Assembly: GCF_050279675.1 (NCBI RefSeq)
Contig: NZ_JBNNUK010000010.1
Location: 90,192-154,191 of the forward strand
Origin: Viridibacillus sp050279675
Lineage (GTDB): Bacteria; Bacillota; Bacilli; Bacillales_A; Planococcaceae
Direction of reading: 5' to 3'
DNA: 64,000 bases
Below are positions 17,780 through 27,343 of this stretch, piece after piece (the first letter of the stretch is position 1; each line of letters opens with the position of its first letter). A model generated the notes under the pieces. The model did not search any database. It was not told the DNA's origin and was given only the letters and a program-made list of their open reading frames with translations. Position numbers and translations under genes: made by a program.

Positions 17780-18556
17780 TTATTTTCCTGTAAAATTAGG
17801 TTTTCGTTTTTCAGAGAATGCATTGAGTGCTTCAATACGATCTTCAGTAGGAATGGTAATTTCATATGCTTTTCGCTCAATATGAAGACCAGTTTGTAAG
17901 TCAGTATTCATACCATGCTTGATAGCAAATTTTGCTTGTTGTAATGCAATTGGACCGTTAGCTAGCATTAACTCCGCGAAGGTGATTGTTTTTGCAAGAA
18001 GTTCTTCACGCTTTTCGACTTTAGTCAGAAGTCCGTATGCTAGAGCTTCTTTAGCCTGTAATCTTTTTGCAGTTAAAATCAGTTCTAATGCTTTTGCTTC
18101 TCCTATGAGTCTAGGCAGTCGTTGAGTTCCACCAGCCCCTGGGATTATACCAAGGCTCGTTTCTGTTAGGCCGAGTGAAACATCATCTGCGGCAAAACGG
18201 AAGTCACATGCTAATGCTAATTCGGTACCCCCACCGAAAGCATAGCCATTAATCATTGCTATTGTCGGTTGAGGTAAATTTTCAATAGCTGAAAAAACCT
18301 CACCTATCTTATAAAGGTTACGTTTTACGCGTTGTTCAGTTAAAGTTTTTCGTTCTTTCAAGTCAGCACCAACACTAAAAGCTTTATCACCCGCGCCTGT
18401 AAAGATGACTACACGAATATCGGGATTAATACGAATAGATTCAACAACTTGTCCTAATTCAGCTAGTAAATCATAATTGAACGCATTCATCGCTAGTGGT
18501 CTATTCAATGTTACAAATGCCAAATGCTCCTGTTGTTTATAAATAAGTGTTTCCAA
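17780..18556 (-). CDS. Enoyl-CoA hydratase/isomerase family protein
   Basis: This 258-residue crotonase-fold enzyme probably hydrates enoyl-CoA in fatty- or branched-acid breakdown. The oxyanion-hole segments FSVGADLKER and GYAFGGGTELALACDFR are present. Two candidate catalytic glutamates lie in LGLTETSLGIIPGAGGTQRL. TTG at 18556 is preferred, with AGGGGG 8 bases before it; a more distal in-frame ATG (18592) lacks a ribosome-binding site. It is monocistronic. Substrate is unknown, and related crotonases include methylglutaconyl-CoA hydratases. Confidence 0.88.
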   Translation of the reverse strand: METLIYKQQEHLAFVTLNRPLAMNAFNYDLLAELGQVVESIRINPDIRVVIFTGAGDKAFSVGADLKERKTLTEQRVKRNLYKIGEVFSAIENLPQPTIAMINGYAFGGGTELALACDFRFAADDVSLGLTETSLGIIPGAGGTQRLPRLIGEAKALELILTAKRLQAKEALAYGLLTKVEKREELLAKTITFAELMLANGPIALQQAKFAIKHGMNTDLQTGLHIERKAYEITIPTEDRIEALNAFSEKRKPNFTGK

Positions 18557-18824
18557 TACAATTTCCCCCTTATTGTAAAAAATTACTCCCAACTAAACGA
18601 TAGCATGTCTCTGATTTTTCGTCATCTTTGAATAAATATTTCCAGTTATTAAGCTTTGATTATTATCTTTATATTTCTAATTAGAAGAATTATATTTTTG
18701 TGGAATGTGTATTTTATTGAAATTATAGGTAAAATGAAAGGTTTAAAGTAACAGAGTAAACTAAATACTTTAAGTAAAATTGCTGATATAATGAAATGGA
18801 AATAGATTTTAAAGGAGAAACCAT

Positions 18825-20057
18825 ATGGAAGTATTTATTGGTCGTCAACCTATATTTAATAAACAAAAGCAAGTTTTCGCATATGAATTATTATATAGAA
18901 ACGGAGCTGTCATGAACGAGTTTCCAGCTATCGATTCGGATAAGGCAACTGTTGAAGTTTTGATCAATTCATTATTTTCAATTGGTTTTGATGAGCTTAC
19001 AAATGGTAAACCATGCTTTATAAACTTTACTGAAAACCTTTTAATGAGTAACATATTTGATCATTTACAACCCGATCAAGTAGTAATTGAAATTTTAGAA
19101 GATGTCCCCATCACAGCAAAACTGGTTAAAAGAATTAAAAAATTAAAAAAACAAGGTTATAAAATTGCTCTTGATGATTTTGAGTTGCAAAAAGATGTGA
19201 CACTTTATAATGAATTATTTACATATACAGATTTTATTAAAGTAGATTTTCTTCTTACTTCAGAAGAGGAACGAAAAGCGATTGAGAATCGTGTCAGAAA
19301 AGACTTTCCTAAAATTGTTTTGTTAGCTGAAAAGGTAGAGACGCGCTCACAATGTCACATAGCAAATGAAAATGGATATCAACTTTTTCAAGGTTATTTC
19401 TTCAAGCAACCTCAAATTATCCGAGGTAATGATATCCCAACCAATGTACTACAATATTATCGTGTAATTTCTTTATTACGAGGGAAAGATCCCGATATTG
19501 ATGAAATTACTAAGCAAATTGAACATGACGTTGCGATGTCATTTAAATTGTTAAAATTGATCAATTCATCTTCGAAACGTAGAAAATCTAAAATTCGTTC
19601 AATTAAACAAGCTATATTATTATTGGGCTTAGCAGATTTACGTAAATGGATATATATTTTAGCGTATCGTGAATCGCAAAAGGATGCACAAGCTGATATG
19701 TATGATGAGCTGATGAAGGCATCCTTATGTAGAGCTAAAATTTGTGAAATGTTAGCACGTTATAAATATAAAGAAAATTCTTCCGAATACTTTTTAGTAG
19801 GAATGTTTTCATTAATCGATGCAATTTTACAGAGATCTATGAACAGTATATTATCACAACTTCCTTTATCAGATATTATTATAGAAACCATTTTAGAAGG
19901 AGAGACAGAGATGACGCCATATCTACAAATGGCTATTGCTTTAGATAAGTTAAATTGGGATAAAGTTGCAGAGTTAGCTGTTGAAATAGGGATTAATGGA
20001 AAAAATTTATATGCAATATACCAAGAAGCAAATAAATGGTCAGATAATATTATTTAA
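18825..20057 (+). CDS. yuxH: EAL-HDOD domain protein (YuxH-like)
   Basis: This 410-residue protein joins a degenerate EAL domain (about residues 1-200) to an HDOD domain (about 205-400). The catalytic EAL triad is replaced by YELLYR, and the DDF/E motif region reads ALDDFELQ, so cyclic-di-GMP hydrolysis is doubtful. HDOD segments such as HDVAMSFKLLKLINSS and IRSIKQAILLLGLADLRKW are clear. B. subtilis YuxH has the same layout and size. It is likely a signalling scaffold whose partner is unknown. AAAGGAG precedes ATG 18825. Confidence 0.9.
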   Translation: MEVFIGRQPIFNKQKQVFAYELLYRNGAVMNEFPAIDSDKATVEVLINSLFSIGFDELTNGKPCFINFTENLLMSNIFDHLQPDQVVIEILEDVPITAKLVKRIKKLKKQGYKIALDDFELQKDVTLYNELFTYTDFIKVDFLLTSEEERKAIENRVRKDFPKIVLLAEKVETRSQCHIANENGYQLFQGYFFKQPQIIRGNDIPTNVLQYYRVISLLRGKDPDIDEITKQIEHDVAMSFKLLKLINSSSKRRKSKIRSIKQAILLLGLADLRKWIYILAYRESQKDAQADMYDELMKASLCRAKICEMLARYKYKENSSEYFLVGMFSLIDAILQRSMNSILSQLPLSDIIIETILEGETEMTPYLQMAIALDKLNWDKVAELAVEIGINGKNLYAIYQEANKWSDNII

Positions 20058-20310
20058 TGTCTACTACTGATAGTGTGTTAAAAGAGGTTGCAATGGTAAA
20101 AAAGAAAACTAAAACAGTTGAATAAGCTTTTTATTCTGGGGAATGCTGAAATAGTGAAATTCACAAAGATGAAACAACTTGTTAGATATATTGATGTAAG
20201 TGTGTTTACAGAGCTTTTTAGTGGGTATACCTGTTAGTGGAAGGTTTTAAAAACGTTTATATACGGTATAATTATTCTGTAATCAATACAATGAATGAGG
20301 AGGTCTTCAA

Positions 20311-20649
20311 ATGAAAAAAACTTTACTTGCTATGCTAATCGGTTCTGCTCTTATGCTTGGTGCATGTGGTGGTGGTAATAAAGCAAAAGAAGAAACTACA
20401 AAAGAAAAAACTGGTTCAGAAACAGCAACTGTTGACGCACAACAAATTATCCAACAAAATTGTATCACTTGTCACGGTGAAAATCTTGAAGGACAAGGTA
20501 ACTTCCCTAACATTTCAAAAATTGGTGCCAAACTTTCCAAAAAAGAAATTTTAGATGTTATTAATAACGGTAAGAATGGAATGCCTGCTGGACTCATTTC
20601 TGGTGACGATGCCGAGGCAGTAGCTAAATGGTTATCTGAACAAAAATAA
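20311..20649 (+). CDS. cccB: Cytochrome c-551 lipoprotein
   Basis: This 112-residue lipoprotein has a signal peptide with lipobox LMLGAC (Cys19), a hydrophilic linker, and a single cytochrome c domain. The haem motif is CITCH (about residues 51-55), and the axial Met is probably in NGMPAG. Size and design equal B. subtilis CccB. It would carry electrons to a cytochrome oxidase on the outer membrane face. GAGGAGG precedes the ATG. Confidence 0.92.
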   Translation: MKKTLLAMLIGSALMLGACGGGNKAKEETTKEKTGSETATVDAQQIIQQNCITCHGENLEGQGNFPNISKIGAKLSKKEILDVINNGKNGMPAGLISGDDAEAVAKWLSEQK

Positions 20650-20661
20650 GCTCCTTATTAA

Positions 20662-20695
20662 AACTAGCTTTCTTTTCAGGAAAGCTGGTTTTTTG
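20662..20695 (+). terminator. Terminator after cccB
   Basis: An 11-bp stem (AACTAGCTTTC with GAAAGCTGGTT at 20680-20690, one G-U pair) is followed by six T. Confidence 0.85.
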
Positions 20696-20721
20696 TAGGT
20701 AGATAATACAGCAAGGATAAG

Positions 20722-20753
20722 AGCAACCCATAGGGCATATGGATTGCTTTTTT
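20722..20753 (+). terminator. Second terminator-like hairpin
   Basis: AGCAACCCAT (20722-20731) pairs with ATGGATTGCT (20739-20748) with one mismatch and runs into T. It is probably a backup terminator. Nothing else is seen up to hprK. Confidence 0.6.
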
Positions 20754-20935
20754 CTATTTATAAATTTGATTTATAGAAGAGGCGTTTTCTTCAACTTTAT
20801 ATTCAAAGGTGAAAATAACCTATTCTACAATTCATACAGGGACAGTCGTAGCTGGACGAACGCGCTTAGCAATTAATTTTATGTTAAAATATATTCCAAG
20901 TGCTGTTATTTTGAAGGGTAGTTTTATGGGAGGAA

Positions 20936-21871
20936 GTGTTAGTTTTGGATCAAGTATGTACGAAAGATGTTATTAAAATGTTTGACTTGAAGGTTATCAG
21001 TGGTCATGAGGGAATTGGTCGACATATATTAACAAGTGATATTTCTAGACCAGGCCTTGAGATGGCAGGCTATTTTACCCATTATCCAGCTCAACGTATT
21101 CAGCTATTAGGAAAAACAGAGCTGTCATTTTTTGATATGTTGCCAAGGGATGTGCAGTTTGATCGAATGAACAAACTTTGTTCACAAGATACACCTGCTA
21201 TTATTATTTCGCATGATATGGAAGTACCTGAAGCGTTATTTGTTGCTTCTAATGAGCACCATGTACCGATATTATCAACAAAAATGGCAACCACTCGTTT
21301 CTCTAGTATGTTAACGAATTATCTTGAAAGTCAATTAGCTCCTACGACAGCTGTTCATGGTGTATTGGCGGATATATATGGTATTGGAGTTTTGATTACT
21401 GGGAAAAGCGGTGTAGGTAAAAGTGAGACTGCACTTGAACTTGTGAAAAAAGGACACCGTCTTGTTGCCGATGACTGTGTAGAAATTCGTCAAGAAGGTG
21501 AAAATACATTAATAGGGAATGCACCTGCTTTAATCCAGCATTTACTTGAAATTCGTGGCATAGGTATTATTGATATTATGACATTATTTGGAGCTAGTGC
21601 TGTTAGAAGTCATAAACGCATTTCACTTGTTATTGACTTAGAAGTATGGGATTCTGATAAAACCTATGATCGACTAGGTTTAGAAGAAGAGACGATGAAA
21701 ATTATTGATACGGAATTGACGAAGTTAACAATCCCAGTTAAACCAGGACGAAATTTATCTGTTATCATCGAAGTAGCAGCAATGAATTATCGATTGAAAA
21801 AACTTGGTGTCAACGCAGCAGAAGAGTTTTCTAAAAGACTTGATAGTGTGATTGAGTCTAAAGAAAATTGA
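20936..21871 (+). CDS. hprK: HPr kinase/phosphorylase
   Basis: This 311-residue HprK phosphorylates HPr and Crh on Ser46 and removes the phosphate, setting carbon catabolite repression through CcpA. The N-terminal domain is followed by the kinase core, with P-loop GKSGVGKSETAL (about residue 155), catalytic ADDCVEI and the family signature EIRGIGIIDI. The start is GTG 20936, directly behind GGGAGGAA; an in-frame TTG at 20945 would give better spacing, so the first three residues are uncertain. It heads the hprK-lgt-ppaX-yvoF cluster. Confidence 0.96.
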   Translation: MLVLDQVCTKDVIKMFDLKVISGHEGIGRHILTSDISRPGLEMAGYFTHYPAQRIQLLGKTELSFFDMLPRDVQFDRMNKLCSQDTPAIIISHDMEVPEALFVASNEHHVPILSTKMATTRFSSMLTNYLESQLAPTTAVHGVLADIYGIGVLITGKSGVGKSETALELVKKGHRLVADDCVEIRQEGENTLIGNAPALIQHLLEIRGIGIIDIMTLFGASAVRSHKRISLVIDLEVWDSDKTYDRLGLEEETMKIIDTELTKLTIPVKPGRNLSVIIEVAAMNYRLKKLGVNAAEEFSKRLDSVIESKEN

Positions 21872-21906
21872 TGTAGGCAAACTTCGTAATTTGGAAGGAG
21901 AAAAGT

Positions 21907-22716
21907 ATGGATTCAATATTATTACAAATTAACCCAGTAGCACTTGAGTTAGGGCCAATTTCAGTTAGATGGTACGGGGTTATTATTGCGATGGGTATTA
22001 TTATTGCCTTTTTGATTGGGCAAAGAGAAATGGTGAAACGTGGATTCCATGAGGAATTTTTAACAGATTTATTGATTTGGGCAGTACCAATTTCTATTAT
22101 TTGCGCCCGAATCTACTACGTAATATTTAAATGGGATTTCTATAGTGCAAATCCAGGTGAGATTATTCAGATTTGGCATGGTGGGATTGCTATACACGGT
22201 GCACTTATTGGTGCATTTATTACTACATATATTTTTACTAAAAAGCGTGGGGTTAGTTTTTGGAAGGTTGCAGATGTATTAGCGCCAAGCTTATTAGTAG
22301 GTCAAATTATTGGCCGATGGGGTAATTTTATGAACCAAGAGGCTTATGGTGGTGCTGTAACACGCGATTTCTTAGAAGGATTGCATTTGCCAAATTGGAT
22401 CATTGAGCAGATGAATGTAAACGGTATTTACCATCATCCTACTTTCTTATATGAATCACTATGGAATGTTGTTGGTCTCGTATTGTTACTAGTTTTACGA
22501 AAAGTGAACTTACGACGTGGTGAAATATTCTTAACTTATATTATTTGGTATTCATTTGGTCGTTTCTTCGTAGAAGGATTACGTACTGATAGTTTATTAA
22601 TAGGTGATTTGCGCATGGCACAAATTGTGTCATTAATCGGTTTAGTAATAGGTGTTGCACTTTTCATCTATAGAAGAATGAACGTAAAACCAGTTGTAAA
22701 GTATTTAGATAAGTAA
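21907..22716 (+). CDS. lgt: Prolipoprotein diacylglyceryl transferase
   Basis: This 269-residue multi-spanning membrane enzyme transfers diacylglycerol from phosphatidylglycerol to the lipobox cysteine of prolipoproteins. The substrates seen here include the YtkA-like protein and CccB. The Lgt signature GRWGNFMNQEAYGG and the HGGIAIHGALIG motif with the essential His are visible. About seven hydrophobic helices are present. GGAGAAA precedes the ATG. It lies 35 bases after hprK, as in B. subtilis. Confidence 0.96.
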   Translation: MDSILLQINPVALELGPISVRWYGVIIAMGIIIAFLIGQREMVKRGFHEEFLTDLLIWAVPISIICARIYYVIFKWDFYSANPGEIIQIWHGGIAIHGALIGAFITTYIFTKKRGVSFWKVADVLAPSLLVGQIIGRWGNFMNQEAYGGAVTRDFLEGLHLPNWIIEQMNVNGIYHHPTFLYESLWNVVGLVLLLVLRKVNLRRGEIFLTYIIWYSFGRFFVEGLRTDSLLIGDLRMAQIVSLIGLVIGVALFIYRRMNVKPVVKYLDK

Positions 22717-22751
22717 TATTGAAGAGTAGCGAAGGGAAAGCTAAAAGAGTG

Positions 22752-22785
22752 TTAATGACCAGGGTTAAATCAGCTTGGTCATTAA
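22752..22785 (+). terminator. Hairpin after lgt, weak terminator
   Basis: A perfect 10-bp stem (TTAATGACCA at 22752-22761 with TGGTCATTAA at 22776-22785) lacks a clear T tract. It may be a partial terminator or an RNA-stability element. Confidence 0.45.
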
Positions 22786-22948
22786 TGCTTGTCATGCAGT
22801 TGACGAAGCTATATCCATTTTTGTGACGTTAGAACCCCTATAATGTCGTTATTTTTAATCGCATTACGACAGCGTTCTTTTTTTCCATAGTTGTAACAAC
22901 ACTTTGACGAAGAATTGAAGAAAAGAAAGAAAAAGGAGTCGTATTCGT

Positions 22949-23614
22949 ATGACAAATAGAAAAATTAAAGCACTATTATTCGACTTTGACGGTACTTTAT
23001 TAGATACAAATGAGCTTATCATACAAACTTTTTTACATGTATTAGAGACTAAATTCCCCGGGAAATATAGCAGAGAAGATGTTTTCCCGTTTTTAGGGCC
23101 TTCTTTAAAAGAAACATTTTCAACTGTCGATTTAGAGAGTGTAGATGAGCTAGTACAAGATTATCGAAAATGGAATATTGCACATCATGATGAGCTTGTA
23201 ACAGAATTTGACGGTGTTTTAGAAACATTACTAGCACTGAAAGAAGCGGGAATTCGACTTGCGATTGTTTCAACAAAACGACAAGATATGCTAGCGAGAG
23301 GACTTCGTGTTTTAAAAGCAGAAGGATTATTTGAAGTCATCATTGGTTTAGATGATGTTAAAAATGTGAAGCCTGATCCAGAGCCAATTTTATTAGCACT
23401 TGAGAAGATGGGTCTTCAAAAAGATGAAGTTATAATGATAGGCGATAATTCTCACGATATTGAAGGTGGTAAAAACGCTGGAGTAAAAACAGCGGGCGTT
23501 GCATGGTCATTGAAAGGTGAAGCATTCTTAGCGCAATTCAAACCTGATTATATGTTACATCATTTGAGTGACTTACTAGAGATTGTTGGAGAAGTTACCT
23601 ATGAGGAGAACTGA
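22949..23614 (+). CDS. ppaX: Pyrophosphatase PpaX
   Basis: This 221-residue HAD-superfamily phosphatase is thought to hydrolyse the pyrophosphate released when HprK dephosphorylates P-Ser-HPr with phosphate. HAD motif I is FDFDGTLLDTNE, motif II is the Ser/Thr in AIVSTKR, and the acidic motif IV is MIGDNSHDIEGGKNAG. Length fits PpaX (216 residues in B. subtilis). It overlaps yvoF by 14 bases. Confidence 0.92.
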   Translation: MTNRKIKALLFDFDGTLLDTNELIIQTFLHVLETKFPGKYSREDVFPFLGPSLKETFSTVDLESVDELVQDYRKWNIAHHDELVTEFDGVLETLLALKEAGIRLAIVSTKRQDMLARGLRVLKAEGLFEVIIGLDDVKNVKPDPEPILLALEKMGLQKDEVIMIGDNSHDIEGGKNAGVKTAGVAWSLKGEAFLAQFKPDYMLHHLSDLLEIVGEVTYEEN

Positions 23615-24125
23615 AAGATATCGTGTTGAAGGCGCAAGTTCTCTTTGGCAAATTTATGAAACAGTTTCCTTTTGGAAAGTAGCAAAAACATTTATCGTTA
23701 TACAAGTGGCGCGTTATACGCCGTTTTTAACGATGAAAAACTGGTTGTATCGCACATTTTTGAAAATGAAAATAGGAGATAAGACGGCTTTTGCTTTGAT
23801 GGTAATGCCCGATACGATGTTTCCTGAACGCATTCAAGTAGGAAGTAATACGATCATTGGCTATAATACGACGATTTTAGCGCATGAATATTTAATAGAA
23901 GAATATAGATTAGGCGATGTCATTATTGGAGATCGTGTAATGATTGGTGCAAATTCAACAATATTGCCTGGCGTGAGCATTGGAGATGATGCAATTGTCT
24001 CTGCTGCAACATTAGTGAATAGAGATGTTCCAGCTGGCGCTTTTGTTGGAGGAAATCCTATGCAAATCATTTACACGAAGGAACAAATGGATATTAAAAA
24101 GTCAGTCAATTCTAAAAACTCTTAA
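23601..24125 (+). CDS. yvoF: Hexapeptide-repeat acyltransferase (YvoF-like)
   Basis: This 174-residue acyltransferase has left-handed beta-helix hexapeptide repeats (about residues 75-155, for example IGDRVMIGANSTILPGVSIG). It belongs to the acetyltransferase group of maltose/galactoside O-acetyltransferases, and its acceptor is unknown. ATG 23601 with GGAGAAG upstream matches the YvoF start and overlaps ppaX. B. subtilis has the same gene between ppaX and the his operon. Confidence 0.85.
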   Translation: MRRTERYRVEGASSLWQIYETVSFWKVAKTFIVIQVARYTPFLTMKNWLYRTFLKMKIGDKTAFALMVMPDTMFPERIQVGSNTIIGYNTTILAHEYLIEEYRLGDVIIGDRVMIGANSTILPGVSIGDDAIVSAATLVNRDVPAGAFVGGNPMQIIYTKEQMDIKKSVNSKNS

Positions 24126-24152
24126 AGTTTGTATGCTTTATGAGTTTTTTTT
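24114..24152 (+). terminator. Terminator closing hprK-yvoF
   Basis: An imperfect stem (AACTC.TAAAG from about 24117 with CTTTA.GAGTT ending about 24146) is followed by eight T. It separates this cluster from the his promoter. Confidence 0.7.
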
Positions 24153-24153
24153 A

Positions 24154-24182
24154 TTGACGGTATGTAAGAATTGAGATAAAAT
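24154..24182 (+). promoter_or_regulatory. Sigma-A promoter of the his operon
   Basis: TTGACG (24154-24159) and TAAAAT (24177-24182) have the ideal 17-bp spacing and sit 65 bases before hisZ. The leader is too short for a T-box, so histidine attenuation of that type is not supported. Confidence 0.8.
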
Positions 24183-24246
24183 ACTTTCATGAATCATCAC
24201 TCTACCACTCTAGCGAACTAAAGTTTATAGATTAGGAAGTGTCACT

Positions 24247-25395
24247 ATGTCATCAATTCGAAAGTTTGAAAAACCACTTGGAATGCGCGATACATTTCCA
24301 AAGATTTTTGAAAAAAAAGAAGTTGTCAGACAGACCGGTCGAGACTTTCTACAACTGAGAGGTTTTGACTTTATAAAAACACCAACGCTTGAATATTACG
24401 ATACAGTTGGTAAAGCCTCTGCAATCGTTGAGTCTTCTTTATTTAAGCTAGTAGATAGTCAAGGTAATACATTAGTGCTTCGTCCAGATATGACAACACC
24501 AATTGCACGTGTTGCATCATCGAAGTTATTAAAAGAAAAGATTCCATTACGTTTAGCTTATTTTGCAAATGTATTCCGCGCTCAAGAAACAGAAGGTGGA
24601 CGCCCAGCAGAATTTGAACAAATGGGTGTTGAAATTATTGGAGATCCTTCTGTATATGCTGACGCTGAAGTTTTATTGACTGTGATTGAACTACTAAAAG
24701 CATTAGAAGTAAAACAATTTAAGTTAACAATCGGAAATGTAGGTATTCTAAATGCTATTCTAACTCAAAATGTCAGAACAGAAGTGCAATTCAAAGAATT
24801 ACATAAACTACTTGTAGAAAAGAATATTGTAGGTTTTGAAGAAGCGGTTAAGCTTTTTGAGTTGCCTCAGAAAAACAAACAAACATTATTAACTTTTATA
24901 GAAGAAGCGACAGATCTAAATAACATTAACCAAATTGATAAATATTTAATAGAAAAAGATGATTTTATATATATGGAAAGATTGCAAAAGATTTTAGCTA
25001 TTTCCGAAGTGGAAAAGTACATTTATTTTGATTTCACATTAGCGAGTCATATGAATTACTACAGTGGCATGCTATTTGAAGTATTTGCTACTGGAGCAGG
25101 TTTTCCGTTAGGAAATGGTGGCCGCTACGATGGATTACTTGATGAATTTGGATCACAGGTTGGAGCAATTGGTTTTGGGTTACGTGTCGATCAACTGTTG
25201 GAAGTCATGCCTTCATTTCAAAAGGATCAAGAAGAGGTGCTCGTATTATTTGCACAGAATGAGTTTCCAAGAGCAGTAGCAAAGGCAGCTACTCTTCGTA
25301 AAGAAGGTAAACGCACCACATTGCAATCGATTGAAGGTATAGAGAATATAGCAGTTTTTGAGCAACTCTTTTCAAAAGTTGTACGTATTGGGTAA
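24247..25395 (+). CDS. hisZ: ATP phosphoribosyltransferase regulatory subunit
   Basis: This 382-residue histidyl-tRNA synthetase-like protein lacks the synthetase's anticodon-binding domain. It is the regulatory partner of the short-form HisG. Class II-like segments are present, including LRPDMTTPIARVASS and FRAQETEGGRPAEFEQMGVEIIG (given here as two halves of the conserved motif 2 region) and the GGRYDGL motif near residue 297. It heads the operon hisZ-G-D-B-H-A-F-IE. The stop lies 13 bases before hisG. Confidence 0.95.
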   Translation: MSSIRKFEKPLGMRDTFPKIFEKKEVVRQTGRDFLQLRGFDFIKTPTLEYYDTVGKASAIVESSLFKLVDSQGNTLVLRPDMTTPIARVASSKLLKEKIPLRLAYFANVFRAQETEGGRPAEFEQMGVEIIGDPSVYADAEVLLTVIELLKALEVKQFKLTIGNVGILNAILTQNVRTEVQFKELHKLLVEKNIVGFEEAVKLFELPQKNKQTLLTFIEEATDLNNINQIDKYLIEKDDFIYMERLQKILAISEVEKYIYFDFTLASHMNYYSGMLFEVFATGAGFPLGNGGRYDGLLDEFGSQVGAIGFGLRVDQLLEVMPSFQKDQEEVLVLFAQNEFPRAVAKAATLRKEGKRTTLQSIEGIENIAVFEQLFSKVVRIG

Positions 25396-25408
25396 GGAGG
25401 AATCGAAC

Positions 25409-26032
25409 ATGACTGAATTGACAATCGCAATGCCTAAAGGGCGCATTTTCGAAGAAGCATATGAAATGCTCATTCAAGCAGGTTTTGACTTGCCAGAAGA
25501 TGTTGAAATATCACGTAAATTAGTGATTGAAATTCCATCTGAAAAAATTCGCTTCATACTAGCAAAGCCAATGGACGTACCTACATATGTTGAACATGGT
25601 GTAGCTGATATTGGTATAGCAGGAAAAGATGTTTTGCTAGAACAAGGAAGAGCGGTACATGAATTACTCGATTTGAAAATTAGTAAATGTTATATCGCTT
25701 CTGCGGGATTACCAAATACAAAGTTAAATGATATTGCGCCACGTATAGCGACGAAATATCCAACAGTTGCCTCCCACTATTACCGTGAAAAAGGAGAACA
25801 AGTTGAAATTATTGGACTAAACGGTTCGATTGAATTAGCTCCAATGATAGGACTTGCTGACCGCATTGTGGATATTGTTTCAACTGGTCAAACATTAAAA
25901 GAAAATGGGCTAGTTGAATATGAACACATTACAGATGTGTCCTCTCGATTGATCGCCAATCCTGTGAGCTATCGCATGAAGAATGAGCGTATTCAAGATC
26001 TCGTCAAACGTTTAAAAAAATGTGTGAAATGA
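25409..26032 (+). CDS. hisG: ATP phosphoribosyltransferase, short form
   Basis: This 207-residue catalytic subunit condenses ATP and PRPP to phosphoribosyl-ATP, the first step of histidine synthesis. It is the short HisG type that needs HisZ, which is encoded just upstream. Conserved features include the N-terminal IAMPKGRIFEEAYEML, the GIAGKDVL segment and the PRPP-binding stretch IVDIVSTGQTLKENGL. ATG 25409 is chosen because AAGGAGG precedes it; an upstream in-frame start would overlap hisZ without a ribosome-binding site. Confidence 0.96.
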   Translation: MTELTIAMPKGRIFEEAYEMLIQAGFDLPEDVEISRKLVIEIPSEKIRFILAKPMDVPTYVEHGVADIGIAGKDVLLEQGRAVHELLDLKISKCYIASAGLPNTKLNDIAPRIATKYPTVASHYYREKGEQVEIIGLNGSIELAPMIGLADRIVDIVSTGQTLKENGLVEYEHITDVSSRLIANPVSYRMKNERIQDLVKRLKKCVK

Positions 26033-26047
26033 GAGAAGGTTTAAACG

Positions 26048-27343
26048 ATGAAGATTCAAGACTTAACAAAAAATATATCCTTACAACGCCCATTGGCGAG
26101 CGGCAACGAGGAGCAATTACAAACAGTTAGGGAAGTACTTGCCAATGTTCGTCAAAATGGTGATGCTGCTGTCAAAGGATATGGTGCTAAATGGGACGGT
26201 GTTTTTCTTAATGAATTGCGTGTGTCACCAGAGGAAATGGCAGAAGCAGTTAGCAGTATGGATGCACAATTAATAAAAGATTTAAAAGAAGCTTCATTGA
26301 ATATACGCGCATACCATGACAAACAAAAGCGCCAAGGTTATCGACTAAATCTAGAAAATGATTCTTGGTTAGGGCAACGTATTACAGCGTTATCGGCTGT
26401 TGGTCTTTATGTGCCAGGAGGCTCAGCTGCTTACCCATCATCTGTTTTAATGAATGTTATTCCAGCACAAGTAGCTGGTGTTGAGCGCATCGTTTTAGTG
26501 TCACCTCCAGGAAAAGACGGTAAGCTACCAGCAGCTGTTTTAACTGCTGCATCCATATTAGGGATTACAGAGATTTATAAAATGGGTGGTGCACAGGCAA
26601 TTGGTGCTCTAGCTTATGGTACAGAATCGATTCAAGCAGTTGATAAAATTACAGGACCAGGTAATATTTTTGTTGCATTAGCAAAACGTGAAGTGTTTGG
26701 TGAAGTAGCCATTGATATGATTGCTGGACCAAGCGAAATTGCTATTATTGCAGATGAGAATGCATATGCTGATGAGATTGCAGCAGACTTATTATCTCAA
26801 GCCGAACATGACCCTTTGGCATGTGCGATTTTAGTTACAACGAGTGAAAGACTAGCTGAAGAAGTAGCGGAGGAAGTTGAAAATCAACTAACATCATTAC
26901 CACGAGAAGCAATTGCACGTAAGGCGATCGAAAACTTTGGCAGTATTTATATAGCTGAAACGCTCGCTGAAGCAGTGCAAGCGATCAATCGATTAGCACC
27001 AGAGCATTTAGAAATTGTTACTGACAATGCAGAAGTTGTTGCTGAACAAATTCGTAATGCGGGTGCTATATTTATCGGACGCTATAGTTCAGAGCCAGTA
27101 GGAGATTATTTTGCAGGCACAAATCACGTGTTACCAACAAATAGTACAGCTCGTTTTGCTAGTGGCTTGAATGTTGATGACTTTATTAAAAAAACAAGCG
27201 TTGTTTATTATACAAAAGAAACTTGGGCACAAAATTCACCGAAAATAGCTAGACTTGCCAGATTAGAAGGATTAGAAGCACATGCTAGAGCCGTGGAGTC
27301 TAGAGGGTGGGATAAAGGAGTCGAATCAAGTGGAAGCAACTAA
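26048..27343 (+). CDS. hisD: Histidinol dehydrogenase
   Basis: This 431-residue zinc-dependent enzyme oxidises histidinol to histidine in two NAD-linked steps. The glycine-rich segment VGLYVPGGSAAYPSSV, the signature IDMIAGPSEIAI, the QAEHDP motif with a metal ligand, and the HVLPTNSTARF stretch are all present. The gene overlaps hisB by 14 bases, so the two are translationally coupled. Length is typical. Confidence 0.97.
   Translation: MKIQDLTKNISLQRPLASGNEEQLQTVREVLANVRQNGDAAVKGYGAKWDGVFLNELRVSPEEMAEAVSSMDAQLIKDLKEASLNIRAYHDKQKRQGYRLNLENDSWLGQRITALSAVGLYVPGGSAAYPSSVLMNVIPAQVAGVERIVLVSPPGKDGKLPAAVLTAASILGITEIYKMGGAQAIGALAYGTESIQAVDKITGPGNIFVALAKREVFGEVAIDMIAGPSEIAIIADENAYADEIAADLLSQAEHDPLACAILVTTSERLAEEVAEEVENQLTSLPREAIARKAIENFGSIYIAETLAEAVQAINRLAPEHLEIVTDNAEVVAEQIRNAGAIFIGRYSSEPVGDYFAGTNHVLPTNSTARFASGLNVDDFIKKTSVVYYTKETWAQNSPKIARLARLEGLEAHARAVESRGWDKGVESSGSN

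Noticed and set aside
18825..20057. Active cyclic-di-GMP phosphodiesterase
   Set aside because: The EAL motif is replaced by YELLYR and key metal-binding residues are missing, so only a degenerate EAL domain is called.
24126..24246. T-box or histidine attenuator before hisZ
   Set aside because: The leader after the promoter is only about 60 bases and has no T-box core or antiterminator pair.
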